From: Rhizobium sp. NRK18
Lineage (GTDB): Bacteria > Pseudomonadota > Alphaproteobacteria > Rhizobiales > Rhizobiaceae
Direction: 5' to 3'
Assembly: GCF_024385575.1 (NCBI RefSeq)
Contig: NZ_JANFMV010000001.1
Span: forward strand, 1,269,681-1,333,680
DNA: 64,000 nt
The notes beneath the pieces were generated by a model. That model worked only from the letters and a program-made list of their open reading frames with translations. It was not told the DNA's origin and ran no database searches. Position 1 is the first letter of the stretch. Each line of letters begins with the position of its first letter. Positions 27,318-36,400 of the stretch are shown in pieces. Both the position numbers and the translations under genes were made by a program.

Positions 27318-27965
27318 ATGACCAATCCGAACCTCACCCTTTCCGGCCCGGACCTGGCCGCTCTCCTGTGCAGCCGCGTCTGCCATGACGTGATCTCGCC
27401 GGTCGGTGCGATCAACAACGGTCTCGAGCTTCTGGACGAAGGCGGGGCGGACGAGGATGCACTCGATCTGATCCGCGCCAGCGCGCTCAACGCCTCGGTC
27501 CGGCTGAAGTTCGCACGGCTCGCCTTCGGCGCATCCGGCTCGGTCGGTGCATCCATCGATACGGGCGAAGCCGAGAAGGCTGCCAAGGATTTCGCAGCCG
27601 CCGAGAAGAAGGTCGAGGTCAGCTGGAGCGGTCCGCGCGCCATCGTCGCCAAGAACCGCGTCAAGATGCTCCTCAACCTGTTCCTGGTCAGCTACTCGTC
27701 GATCCCGCGCGGCGGTTCGATTGACGTAACGCTCGAAAATCCGGAATTCGACGCCAAGTTCACGCTTGTCTCCAAGGGACGGATGATGCGGGTTCCGGCA
27801 AAGTTCGCAGAACTTCTGAACGGCACGCTGTCCGAAGCGGTCGATGCCCACGCCGTCCAGCCCTACTACACGGTGCTGCTCGCCGAGGAAGCCGGTATGA
27901 AGATCGAGTATCAGGTGACGGAAGAGGCGATCATCTTCACCGCAGAAGTTGCGCCGGCCGCGTAA
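27318..27965 (+). CDS. chpT: Histidine phosphotransferase ChpT
   Basis: This 215-residue dimeric phosphotransferase carries phosphate from the CckA hybrid kinase to CtrA and CpdR. The DHp-like helix holds the phosphorylated His in LLCSRVCHDVISPVGAINNG (H23), followed by a degenerate ATPase-like domain lacking nucleotide-binding motifs. ATG 27318 is chosen because AGGAG lies 11 nt upstream. Its nearness to ctrA supports the assignment. Confidence 0.92.
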   Translation: MTNPNLTLSGPDLAALLCSRVCHDVISPVGAINNGLELLDEGGADEDALDLIRASALNASVRLKFARLAFGASGSVGASIDTGEAEKAAKDFAAAEKKVEVSWSGPRAIVAKNRVKMLLNLFLVSYSSIPRGGSIDVTLENPEFDAKFTLVSKGRMMRVPAKFAELLNGTLSEAVDAHAVQPYYTVLLAEEAGMKIEYQVTEEAIIFTAEVAPAA

Positions 27966-28112
27966 CCATTCCTTAGCGGACTCCTAATATAGTCTGAGGG
28001 AGCGTGACGTGTTGCCTGCTGGCGGCATCTCGCGCTCCCACAAGATCGTGAAGGGCGGGTGGGGGCTCATGGCCCGCAAGACACCGCACCGGGGACACGC
28101 AAGGAGGCTGCC

Positions 28113-28481
28113 ATGGCTATGCTCAGACTGATGATCGTCGACGGGTCGGACATCGTCCGGAAGGTTGGCAAGCGAATTCTGTCGGAGCTTGGCTATCTGG
28201 TCATGGAAGCGTCGAGCGCCCGCGAGGCGATCGTACGCTGCGAGGCAGACCTTCCGAAGATCCTCATCGTCGATGCGGCCATGGAGGGCGCGCTCGACCT
28301 GATCGCCAATGTGCGGGCTCTTCCCAACGGCGCGGACGTTCGCATTTTCTACTGCGTCGTCGAAGCGGATCTGAAGACGATGATGCCCGGCAAGCGCGCC
28401 GGTGCCGACGATTTCCTGATGAAGCCGTTCGACCGCCGGATCCTCACCGAGAAGTTCGGTCACATCGTCGTGGCCGCCTGA
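28113..28481 (+). CDS. Single-domain receiver protein downstream of chpT
   Basis: This 122-residue CheY-like protein has ATG 28113 preceded by AAGGAGG. The acidic pocket (MIVDGSD), phospho-acceptor D54 (ILIVDAAMEG) and K104 (DFLMKPFD) are present. The Thr/Ser switch position is unusual (FYCVVEAD, with Cys/Val), and the second pocket acid is shifted. It lies 147 bp after chpT and converges on ctrA, so it may take part in the same phosphorelay. It is not CpdR by visible sequence. Confidence 0.82.
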   Translation: MAMLRLMIVDGSDIVRKVGKRILSELGYLVMEASSAREAIVRCEADLPKILIVDAAMEGALDLIANVRALPNGADVRIFYCVVEADLKTMMPGKRAGADDFLMKPFDRRILTEKFGHIVVAA

Positions 28482-28581
28482 TCTCTCAACGCTAACATTC
28501 CCTCATTCCGCAGCCGTGCCCGACACGGGCATGAGGCTGCGTCTCGCTCATTTGCGCCGCATTGCCGGATTGCGGACATGG

Positions 28582-28614
28582 AAAAGCCGCCGGAACGTTT
28601 CCGTCCTGGCGGCT
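28582..28614 (-). terminator. Terminator of ctrA
   Basis: AGCCGCC (28585-28591) pairs with GGCGGCT (28608-28614), with an inner CGGAA/TTCCG helix. On the minus strand GGCGGCT runs into TTTTCC. It lies 37 nt after the ctrA stop. Confidence 0.75.
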
Positions 28615-28650
28615 GATCGCGGATAAGGGGCTCTGGCTCGGCCTGAAGGA

Positions 28651-29352
28651 TCAGGCCGTTTCCATGTATTCGCTGCCGTCGGGCTCGCGCAGCACATAGC
28701 CGCGGCCCCATACGGTTTCGATGTAGTTGGCGCCACCGGCGGCATTCGCGAGCTTCTTGCGCAGCTTGCAGATGAACACGTCGATGATCTTGAGTTCCGG
28801 CTCGTCCATGCCGCCATAAAGGTGGTTGAGGAACATTTCCTTGGTGAGCGTCGTGCCCTTGCGGAGCGAAAGCAGCTCCAGCATCTGGTATTCCTTGCCG
28901 GTCAGGTGAACGCGCTGGCCGCCGACTTCGACAGTCTTGGCATCCAGGTTGACGACCAGGTCGCCGGTGGTGATCACCGACTGGGCGTGTCCCTTCGAGC
29001 GACGAACGATCGCATGAATGCGGGCCACCAGCTCGTCCTTGTGGAACGGCTTGGTCATGTAATCGTCGGCGCCGAAGCCGAGGCCTCGGACCTTGTCTTC
29101 AATGCCGGCCATGCCGGAAAGAATCAGGATAGGTGTCTTAACCTTGGACAAGCGAAGTGTGCGAAGCACTTCGTAACCCGACATGTCGGGAAGGTTAAGG
29201 TCGAGCAGGATGATGTCATAATCATACAACTTGCCCAGATCGACGCCTTCTTCACCGAGGTCGGTGGTGTAGACGTTGAAATTTTCCGATTTGAGCATCA
29301 GTTCGATGCTCTGTGCTGTCGCACTATCGTCTTCGATGAGTAGAACCCGCAT
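28651..29352 (-). CDS. ctrA: Cell-cycle master response regulator CtrA
   Basis: This OmpR-family transcription factor of 233 residues controls replication initiation, division and flagellar genes. It has a receiver with phospho-acceptor D51 ([18 protein letters not shown]), [15 protein letters not shown], and a winged helix with [19 protein letters not shown] and [14 protein letters not shown]. These segments are diagnostic for CtrA. AAGGGGA lies 7 nt before the ATG. The 444-bp upstream region holds clustered GANTC methylation sites. Confidence 0.98.
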   Translation of the reverse strand: MRVLLIEDDSATAQSIELMLKSENFNVYTTDLGEEGVDLGKLYDYDIILLDLNLPDMSGYEVLRTLRLSKVKTPILILSGMAGIEDKVRGLGFGADDYMTKPFHKDELVARIHAIVRRSKGHAQSVITTGDLVVNLDAKTVEVGGQRVHLTGKEYQMLELLSLRKGTTLTKEMFLNHLYGGMDEPELKIIDVFICKLRKKLANAAGGANYIETVWGRGYVLREPDGSEYMETA

Positions 29353-29796
29353 ATTTATCCCCTTTTCCGCCGCTAAAAGGTTTGACAGCCCCTAGAAGCG
29401 CCCGGTCCAGTCGTTGCCTGTTAGGAAAGCTGCCACGTAATGGTTAACAAATTCTAATTCCCTCTGGCAAGGAGTATCGAATTTATTAAATATTTTTAGC
29501 AGGCTCCTGTTTTTCCGCGTGAATCCGACATCGCCATTTGTGAATCAGTACGTGAAGAAATCCCGCTAACTGATTCTTTCGACTCATCATTGTCGAGACC
29601 TAAAAATCGGCCTTGGCATTTACTGACCCTTAAATGATCACCCCTATGATTAACCATGCCCGTAAACGAAAGGTTACCAGCGGTAGGTTTTTGTTAACGC
29701 CGTCGATTTTTTTTCGTTAACCGATTCGTTTCGATTGGGTCGGTAGGGTGTTTTTGTGAATGAGCCGGGGTCACGGTATCCACGGGAGTATTGCGT
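29353..29796. promoter_or_regulatory. ctrA / fliJ-like divergent control region with clustered GANTC sites
   Basis: This AT-rich 444-bp gap has five CcrM-type GANTC sites at 29521-29525, 29542-29546, 29572-29576, 29581-29585 and 29723-29727. About one is expected per 256 bp by chance. Several TTAA half-sites (29444, 29486, 29630, 29650, 29694, 29717) are present, but none forms a clean TTAA-N7-TTAA pair. CcrM and GcrA control of ctrA is known in related bacteria. No gene was seen. Confidence 0.6.
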
Positions 29797-30150
29797 ATGA
29801 AGTCACGTGAGAGCCTTACACGCCTGAAGGAATTTCAGGTCAAGGAAAAGCGCCGTCAGTTGCAGCAGTTGCAGATGATGATGGCCGAGTTCGAGCGGAT
29901 GGCCGACGAACTCGAAAACCAGATTGCCTTCGAAGAGAAGAAGTCCGGCATCAGCGATCCGTCGCATTTCGCCTATCCAACGTTTGCCAAGGCGGCGCGC
30001 CAGCGCGCCGACAATCTTCAGGGATCCATCAAGGAACTGAAGATCCAGCAGGATGCGGCGGAACTGGCGCTGGAAGAGGTCGAGGCGGAATACGCCAAGG
30101 CCGCGGCGCTTGAGGAGCGCGACAGCTCCTCGCAGCGGCTTCGCGCCTGA
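29797..30150 (+). CDS. fliJ: FliJ-like coiled-coil flagellar export protein
   Basis: This 117-residue all-helical protein is rich in charged heptads (SRESLTRLKEFQVKEKRRQL at the N-terminus), the layout of FliJ, the stalk that links the FliI ATPase to the flagellar export gate. ATG 29797 is chosen (GGGAG 8 nt upstream) over the TTG at 29791. It is divergent from ctrA, fitting CtrA-linked flagellar control. Small coiled-coil proteins are hard to assign by eye, so the name is provisional. Confidence 0.65.
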   Translation: MKSRESLTRLKEFQVKEKRRQLQQLQMMMAEFERMADELENQIAFEEKKSGISDPSHFAYPTFAKAARQRADNLQGSIKELKIQQDAAELALEEVEAEYAKAAALEERDSSSQRLRA

Positions 30151-30353
30151 CGCCAGAGGTCTTGAACGGGCCTTAGCTCCCGGGTCCGTCGTCAAAACGG
30201 GCGTCCGCCGGCTGTTGCTGGCAGGCGCCCGCACGTCGTTGTGTATTGTCGATCGCCGGCCTGCATATTGCGGATAGCGCATGGCGTCGCTACATCGGTC
30301 GGGTGCCCGCCCTTCGGCGAGGCTTGAGACCGAACGGGCGGAGCGGCGAAACA

Positions 30354-30806
30354 TTGAAGGTCCTGAGAGCAGTCTGTCTTTTTGCAGCACCCTTCATGCT
30401 GGCGCTTGGCCTGGTACTGCCGCTCATCGAACTCAACACGCTGCACTTCTTTTCCGAAACGCCATCGCTGATCGGATTGCTGCTCGAACTCTGGGGGAAC
30501 GGCGACGCGCTGCTGGCCGTCATCGTCGGGCTGTTCTCCGTCGTCTTTCCGGTCGTCAAGCTGATCGTGCTGACGGCGGAATTCGTCAACGGCAAGCCGA
30601 AGCAGGCCAAGGGGCTGCTGGTGGCGATCTTTCCCTATCTTGCCAAGTGGTCGATGATGGACGTGATGCTGGTGGCAATCGTCATCTTCGCGGCCAAGAC
30701 GTCGGGATTTGCGACGGCCTTCACCCAGCCGGGGCTGTGGTTCTACGCGGGATCGGCAATCCTGTCGGGTATCCTGCCGCAGATCGCGCCGAAACCGGGC
30801 GACTGA
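30354..30806 (+). CDS. PqiA-like membrane protein
   Basis: This inner-membrane protein of about 150 residues has four membrane segments (first VCLFAAPFMLALGLVLPLIEL). The pattern LPLIEL, then FSVVFPVVKL and SMMDVMLVAIVIFAAK, is that of a single paraquat-inducible protein A module; the Cys pairs of full-length PqiA are absent. The start is uncertain: TTG 30354 begins just before the first helix, while the open frame extends back to 30246. Confidence 0.65.
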   Translation: MKVLRAVCLFAAPFMLALGLVLPLIELNTLHFFSETPSLIGLLLELWGNGDALLAVIVGLFSVVFPVVKLIVLTAEFVNGKPKQAKGLLVAIFPYLAKWSMMDVMLVAIVIFAAKTSGFATAFTQPGLWFYAGSAILSGILPQIAPKPGD

Positions 30807-30885
30807 AACGCGGAGCGAGGATTACACGGGCGACGTGGAGGGGGAAGGAAAGGGAAGGGTGTGAAAGGGGCTGATGCCCCTTCCA

Positions 30886-31161
30886 TCAATGGCGGTACTG
30901 CTGGATGCGAGTGGTTCTCAGACCAGCAAGGCCATGGCTGTTGATGGAAGACTGCCAGGACAGGAATTCTTCGACGGTAAGGGTATAGCGTTCGCAGGCC
31001 TCTTCCAGGCTCAGGAGACCACCGCGAACGGCGGCGACAACTTCGGCCTTGCGGCGGATGACCCAGCGACGGGTATTGGCGGGTGGCAAATCAGCAATAG
31101 TAAGTGGGCTGCCATCGGGACCGATGACATATTTTACACGTGGACGCATTAACTCGGTCAT
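30886..31161 (-). CDS. sciP: CtrA inhibitor SciP (DUF1153)
   Basis: This 91-residue helix-turn-helix protein is strongly conserved in alphaproteobacteria: VKYVIGPDGSPLTIADLPP, RRWVIRRKAEVVAAVRGG and LSWQSSINSHGLAGLRTTR. SciP binds CtrA and blocks its recruitment of RNA polymerase, closing a feedback loop. ATG 31161 is chosen over an in-frame ATG at 31200 because the family begins MTELMRPRVKY. A GANTC site and a CtrA-box-like site lie directly upstream. Confidence 0.93.
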   Translation of the reverse strand: MTELMRPRVKYVIGPDGSPLTIADLPPANTRRWVIRRKAEVVAAVRGGLLSLEEACERYTLTVEEFLSWQSSINSHGLAGLRTTRIQQYRH

Positions 31162-31163
31162 TG

Positions 31164-31228
31164 GACTCTCTACTAAACACAAGACCATATGGGGCAACAC
31201 TAGCTTGCCACATTTAAAATTTGCCTAA
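31164..31228 (-). promoter_or_regulatory. sciP control region: GANTC site and CtrA-box-like site
   Basis: GACTC (31164-31168) lies 3 bp upstream of the sciP ATG, and TTAAAATTTGCCTAA (31214-31228) has the form TTAA-N7-CTAA, one mismatch from the CtrA consensus, about 53 bp upstream. The remaining bases to 31374 are AT-rich with no gene. Confidence 0.55.
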
Positions 31229-31374
31229 AGGCCAAGTAAGAATTTGATAAGAATTGAAAGTACCTTGGCCCGATTTGCGCCATAATTGGCGGGAATCCGC
31301 GGTTTGCCGGGGCAAGCGACCGTTTTCGGCCGATGCGCGCGAAGAATTTTTTCTGAAAGATTTTCGCCAAAGGG

Positions 31375-32415
31375 TCACAGCATCAGCACCATCGCCTCGG
31401 TTTTCGTCACGTCGAACTCGTAGGTCGCCGTGCCGAAATGCTTCAGGGTCAGCGTATCGCCGGCGGAAAGATAGGTGATGGCGCTGGCATGCTGGCTGAA
31501 ACCGTCGGCAACCATTGCGAAATCGTTAACGGCCACCAGGCCGGTCGAACCATTGGCCGTCAGGACCAGCATGTGGCCGGTGGTCGTGACAATGCGGGCG
31601 GAAAGGGCGACGAGATAAAAGCCGGACGCCGGCACGACCAGCGACTTGCCGTAGCCGCTGGCAAGCGCTGCGCCGAGCGTCATGGCGCCCTGGCTGATAT
31701 GAAGGGTGTCAAAGCCGGTTTCCTCGCCATCGACGGGCGTTGCGGTCTGCGGGGAGAGCGAGACCCGCGCCAGCGGCCTGTTCGGAAGCCGGACGATGCC
31801 GCCGGGCGCAATCGAAAAGCCCGTTGCCCAGCTGGCGCCGTCGGGGCTCACCTTGACCGAGAACTCGTCATTTCCGGCGAGCCCCATCTCGGCGCGTCCG
31901 GACCATCCGGTCTGGAAGAGGAGCGAGGCCGTATCGCCGCTCGCCGCCTTGTTGACCTTGATCTGATGTCCGCTGCCGGCATTGTTGAAGAGGCTCGCCG
32001 GTGAAGAGACCGCCAGCCGGTTGCTGGTGTCCGCCGTCGCGTTGACGCCGAGCCGGCCAAAGCTCGCCTCGTCCGGCAGCGGCAACTCGGTCCAGCCAGC
32101 GCCCGTGCAATAGCGCTGCCGGCCATCGGCCTTGAACCAGGCGCGCCAACCTTCCAGCGGCTCGATGAAGATCCAGGCGCCGTCCTGCCGGAAGGCGAGG
32201 CGGTCCGCCTTACCGGCCCATGCATCCGTCGGACTGTCGCCGACGAGGTAGCATTGCCCCTCGTCGGGCGTGTCCGGCTCATCGTCCAGCGTATCCTCAA
32301 TCGTCAGCTGGACGACGGCATCGATCAGCTGCAGCGCCTCGTTGTGCGTTACATGCTTCTGCGCCTGCGAGGGCAGGATATAGGGCATCTTAAGATTGGC
32401 GGTGATCTCGGACAT
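31375..32415 (-). CDS. DUF2793-domain protein (phage tail/spike-like)
   Basis: This 346-residue protein begins with the DUF2793 pattern: LPSQAQKHVTHNEALQLIDA, then YLVGDSPTDAWAG and WIFIEPLEGWRAWFKADG. A C-terminal beta-rich part (about 200-346) resembles a C1q/tailspike-like knob (FYLVALSARIVTTTGHML). DUF2793 occurs in structural proteins of phages and gene-transfer agents, but no other phage gene is nearby. ATG 32415 is chosen; ATG 32421 is equally possible. It stands alone. Confidence 0.72.
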   Translation of the reverse strand: MSEITANLKMPYILPSQAQKHVTHNEALQLIDAVVQLTIEDTLDDEPDTPDEGQCYLVGDSPTDAWAGKADRLAFRQDGAWIFIEPLEGWRAWFKADGRQRYCTGAGWTELPLPDEASFGRLGVNATADTSNRLAVSSPASLFNNAGSGHQIKVNKAASGDTASLLFQTGWSGRAEMGLAGNDEFSVKVSPDGASWATGFSIAPGGIVRLPNRPLARVSLSPQTATPVDGEETGFDTLHISQGAMTLGAALASGYGKSLVVPASGFYLVALSARIVTTTGHMLVLTANGSTGLVAVNDFAMVADGFSQHASAITYLSAGDTLTLKHFGTATYEFDVTKTEAMVLML

Positions 32416-32550
32416 CAGCATCGTCTCCGGCAAAACAACAACTGCCGGAGAGTATGAGGGTGATGCCGAGGGGGTGGAGAAGACTGCCGCGTCAGTGTTG
32501 AAATGACTAGAGAAACCGGGCAGTGCCTACCCGTATTTCCCCGTCCAACC

Positions 32551-33471
32551 TCACATTTCCAGCAAGACCTGCGCTGCCTTGACGGCTGCGGAGGCCCGGT
32601 TTTCGACGCCGAGCTTGATGTAGATCTGTTCGAGGTGCTTGTTGACCGTGCGGGCGCTCAATCCCAGAATTTCGCCGATGTCGCGGTTCGACTTGCCCTT
32701 GGCGATCCATTGCAACACCTCGGACTCCCGGTTCGTCAGCGGAAAGTGCTGGCGCAGGATCTCGTCGTCGCTGCTTTCGTTGGCCGCCGTCAGGCGGAAG
32801 AGATATTCATCGCCGCCGATCGCGCCGAGGAAGGTCAGCTGTAGCGCGGCGCGGCCGTTGTGCGAGATCGTCAGCGCGCTTTCGCCGCCGTCGGCCTTTT
32901 CGCGGGTCTTCAGCCAGCGGCCGACGTTCTCGGTAATGATCTCCAGCCCGTCATCGCTGCCGGTGGCGGCATTGACGAGGCGGGTCGCCTGCGGCGTCGA
33001 CCAATGGATCTTGCCGTCGTTCTTGACCGCCAGCAGGTGACGACCGGCGGCATCGAGCGCCACGCGGGCGCTTTGTGCTGAGCGGGCGTTGGAGAGATGC
33101 ACGCGGATGCGGGCGCGGAGTTCATCGATGTTGATCGGTTTTGTCAGATAATCGACGCCGCCCGATTCGAGCGCGTGGACGATGTGTTCGGTTTCCGAAA
33201 GGCCGGTCATGAAGATGACGGGGATCTGGGCGACCGCCGGATTGGCCTTCAGCCGCCGGCAGGTCTCGAAGCCGTCCATCGACGGCATGACGGCGTCGAG
33301 CAGCACGAGGTCCGGCGTGATGCGGTCGACGATGTTGAGCGCCGCGGCGCCGGAAGTTGCGATCAGCACGGAGAAGCCGGATTGCTCCAGTGCGTCCGTC
33401 AGGAAGCCCAGCGCATCCGGGGAATCGTCGACCAGGAGGACAATGTCTCTCGGGAGCCCGCTGCTAACCAC
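32551..33471 (-). CDS. Response regulator with LuxR-type DNA-binding domain
   Basis: This 306-residue protein has an N-terminal receiver (VDDSPDA, phospho-acceptor D59 in LVLLDAVMPSMDG, Lys in DYLTKPI), a middle domain of about 90 residues resembling a degenerate PAS/sensor module, and a C-terminal LuxR/NarL helix-turn-helix (LTNRESEVLQWIAKGKSN, then GLSARTVNKHLEQIYIKLG). The GTG start overlaps the end of the transporter-kinase gene by 8 nt, so it is the cognate output of that kinase. Targets are unknown. Confidence 0.88.
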   Translation of the reverse strand: MVSSGLPRDIVLLVDDSPDALGFLTDALEQSGFSVLIATSGAAALNIVDRITPDLVLLDAVMPSMDGFETCRRLKANPAVAQIPVIFMTGLSETEHIVHALESGGVDYLTKPINIDELRARIRVHLSNARSAQSARVALDAAGRHLLAVKNDGKIHWSTPQATRLVNAATGSDDGLEIITENVGRWLKTREKADGGESALTISHNGRAALQLTFLGAIGGDEYLFRLTAANESSDDEILRQHFPLTNRESEVLQWIAKGKSNRDIGEILGLSARTVNKHLEQIYIKLGVENRASAAVKAAQVLLEM

Positions 33472-36400
33472 TGGCCTTGATGCCTTTCTCTTCGAACTGG
33501 CTGAGGAATTCCATGTAGCCGGTCATGTCGAAGGCCTGCACATAGGCACGCAGGGCCTCGACAAAGGGACGATGGGTCTCATGCTTTTCCATCTCGGCAA
33601 GTTTTGCCTCGATGCCGCGAACATAGCCAATTTCACCGAGCCGCCGCAATTCCTCGACATGCGAAAGGCCGGGATTGGCGATCGCCGAATGGCGGTCGGT
33701 CCTTTCTTCGGACCGCTCCTCCTCGTAGATCCAGTCGAGCCCGAGATAGGCGGCCAGCTTGTCGATCATCTGGCGGATATTGACCGGCTTTGCCAGCGTG
33801 TCGTTGTGGGCGTCCGTGCCGCCTTCCAGATAGGAGCCGTCGCCGATATTGGCCGAGACCATCAGCATCGGCGCCGTCTGGCCGAGGTCGCGCAGTCGTG
33901 TCGCCAGCGTCCAGCCGGTCATGCCGGGCATCAGGATGTCGATCATGAAGAGATCGGGTTTCAGTTCGGCGACGAGCTGCAGGCATTCCTCGCCGCTTTC
34001 GGCCGTCAGCAAGACGAAGTCCATCGGCTCGAGAACCTCGCGCATCAGGCTGCGGTGGTCCTCGTTGTCGTCGACGATGACGATGGTGCGGTGCGGGCCG
34101 GTGTAGGAGACGATGCGCTTTTCCGCAGCAGGTGCGGTGCTTGGCCGGTCGATGGCGGCCAGCATCAGGCGCACCTTGAAGGTGGAGCCTTCGTCCTTGA
34201 TGCTGGAGACCGATATTTCGCCACCCAGCGTGTTGGTCAGAAGCTGCGTGATCGTCAGGCCCAGGCCCAGGCCGGGGCGGGGTTGCACGGTCTCGGCCTC
34301 GCCGCGCTGGAAGGGCTCGTAGATGTGAGCAATGTCCTTCTCGGAAATGCCGCGGCCGGTATCGGCAACCGTGAAGGTGGCCACCTGGCTGCGATAGGCG
34401 ACCGTGAAACGGACCTCGCCGCGGTCGGTGAACTTGATGGCGTTCGACAGCAGGTTGACGAGGATCTGCCTGAGCCGCTTGTCGTCGGTGCGCACGTATT
34501 GCGGCAGGTTGGCGGCCCGCTCGTGGACGAAGGATAGGCCCTTTGCCTGCGCCTGCGGGCGGAACATGTCGATGATCTGGTCGAGGAAATCCTGAATGTT
34601 GATTTCCTTGGAATAGACCTGCAGCCGGCCGGCCTCGATCTTGGAAATGTCGAGAAGGCCGTCGATCAGGCCGGAAAGATGGTCGGCGCTGCGCTTGATC
34701 ACCTTGATTGCCGACTGGCGCGGCGCAGGGATCGTATCGTCACGTTCGAGGATCTGCGCATAGCCGAGCACGGCGTTGAGCGGCGTCCTGAGTTCGTGCG
34801 ACAGGCCGACGACATAGCGGCTCTTGGCGCGGTTGGCGGCTTCGGCGTCTTCCTTGGCCTTCTGCAGGGCTGCGTCGGTCTTCTGGTGGGCGGCGATCTC
34901 CTTCAGGAGCAGCGTGTTCTGGCGGGAGGATTCCTCTTCCGCCACGACGCGGCTGTCATGGGCCAGCACGTAGAACCAGCAGGCGACGCCGGTCAGGATG
35001 GCGAAGACGAAGAAGACGACGAGGATCGTCCGGTTGACCACCTCGGCAACTTCCGGCGCGGAAATGCCGACCTGATGGGCAATCATCGCCAGGATCGCGC
35101 CGATGGCGGAGACGGCCAGCAGGACGGCGATGCCGTAGCGGCCGAGCCGGGTCGTCAGGCGCGTAACGATCTCGTCCGGCAGCAGCCGTCGCGCGACGGC
35201 GCCGACCTGCGCGTTGAAACGTGCCTTCGGCTTGCAGAGATCGTGGCAGCGGCTGTCGAGCGAGCAGCAGAGCGAGCAGATCGGCGCCGCATAGGCCGGG
35301 CACCAGGCCATGTCTTCCGGCTCGAAGGGATGCTCGCAGATCGAGCAGGTGATGGTCGACATCTCCTGCCATTTCTGGCGCGGCTTGCGGGCGAGGTAAT
35401 ATTTCCCGCCCGTCGCATAAGCCATCAGCGGCGAGACGATGAAAGCGACGATCGGGACGATGTAGGGCGCCAGCGATGCGGCAGTCGGCCCGACCGCGCC
35501 GAAATGGGCAATCAGCGCCAGCGTTGCGGACGCTCCCATCGAGACGAGGCCGACCGGGTTGATGTCGTAGAGATGGGCGCGCTTGAACTCGATGCCGGGC
35601 GGCGAGAGGCCGAGCGGCTTGTTGACGAAGAGGTCGGCCGAGATCGTGCAGAGCCAGGCCATGGCGATGATCGAGAAGATGCCGAGCGTTTCTTCCAGCA
35701 GCCGGTAGATGCCGAGCTCCATCAGGAGCAGGGCGATCGCCACGTTGAAGAACAGCCAGATGACGCGGCCGGGGTGGCTGTGCGTCAGGCGCGAGAAGAA
35801 GTTTGACCAGGCGAGCGAGCCGGCATAGGCGTTCATCACGTTGATCTTCAGTTGCGAGACGACCACGAAGGCGGCCATCAGAAGAAGAGCGGCATTGTGC
35901 CAGGGGATCATGTAGCCGAAGGCGGTCAGATACATCTGCGCCGGGTCTGCGGCGCGATCGGTCGGGACGCCGGAACTCAGCGTGAGTACGACGAGGAAGG
36001 ATCCGGCCAGAAGTTTCGGCGCGCCGACGATCACCCAGCCGGGGCCGGCGAGGAAGATGGCAATGCGATGGCGCAGCTTTCGCGTGCCCTCCGGCGGCAG
36101 GAAGCGCAGGAAGTCGACCTGTTCACCGATCTGCGCCATCAGCGCCAGGATGACGGCGGACGCGGCGCCGAACTCGACAAGATCGAAGGGTGCGGCCGTG
36201 CCGGCGGCTGCCGGCGGATGATGAATGCCGGCGAATGCGCGCCAGAGGTCGAATTTCTGCCAGTCGGACAGCGCGATGAAGACGAAGGGCAGGACGTTCA
36301 GGACGATCCAGAACGGCTGCGTCAGGAGCTGGAAGCGGCTGATCAGCTGCACGCCGTGGGTGACGAGCGGGATCACCACGGCGGCCGAAATAATGTAGGA

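Noticed and set aside
29444..29720. Several TTAA motifs between ctrA and the fliJ-like gene as CtrA boxes
   Set aside because: None pairs as TTAA-N7-TTAA; the best (29444) has TAAT as its second half. Reported only as half-sites.
30874..31152. A plus-strand frame opposite sciP
   Set aside because: The minus-strand product is a near-textbook SciP sequence.
31375..32415. A prophage remnant
   Set aside because: Only one DUF2793 gene is present with ordinary neighbours and no integrase or attachment-site pair.
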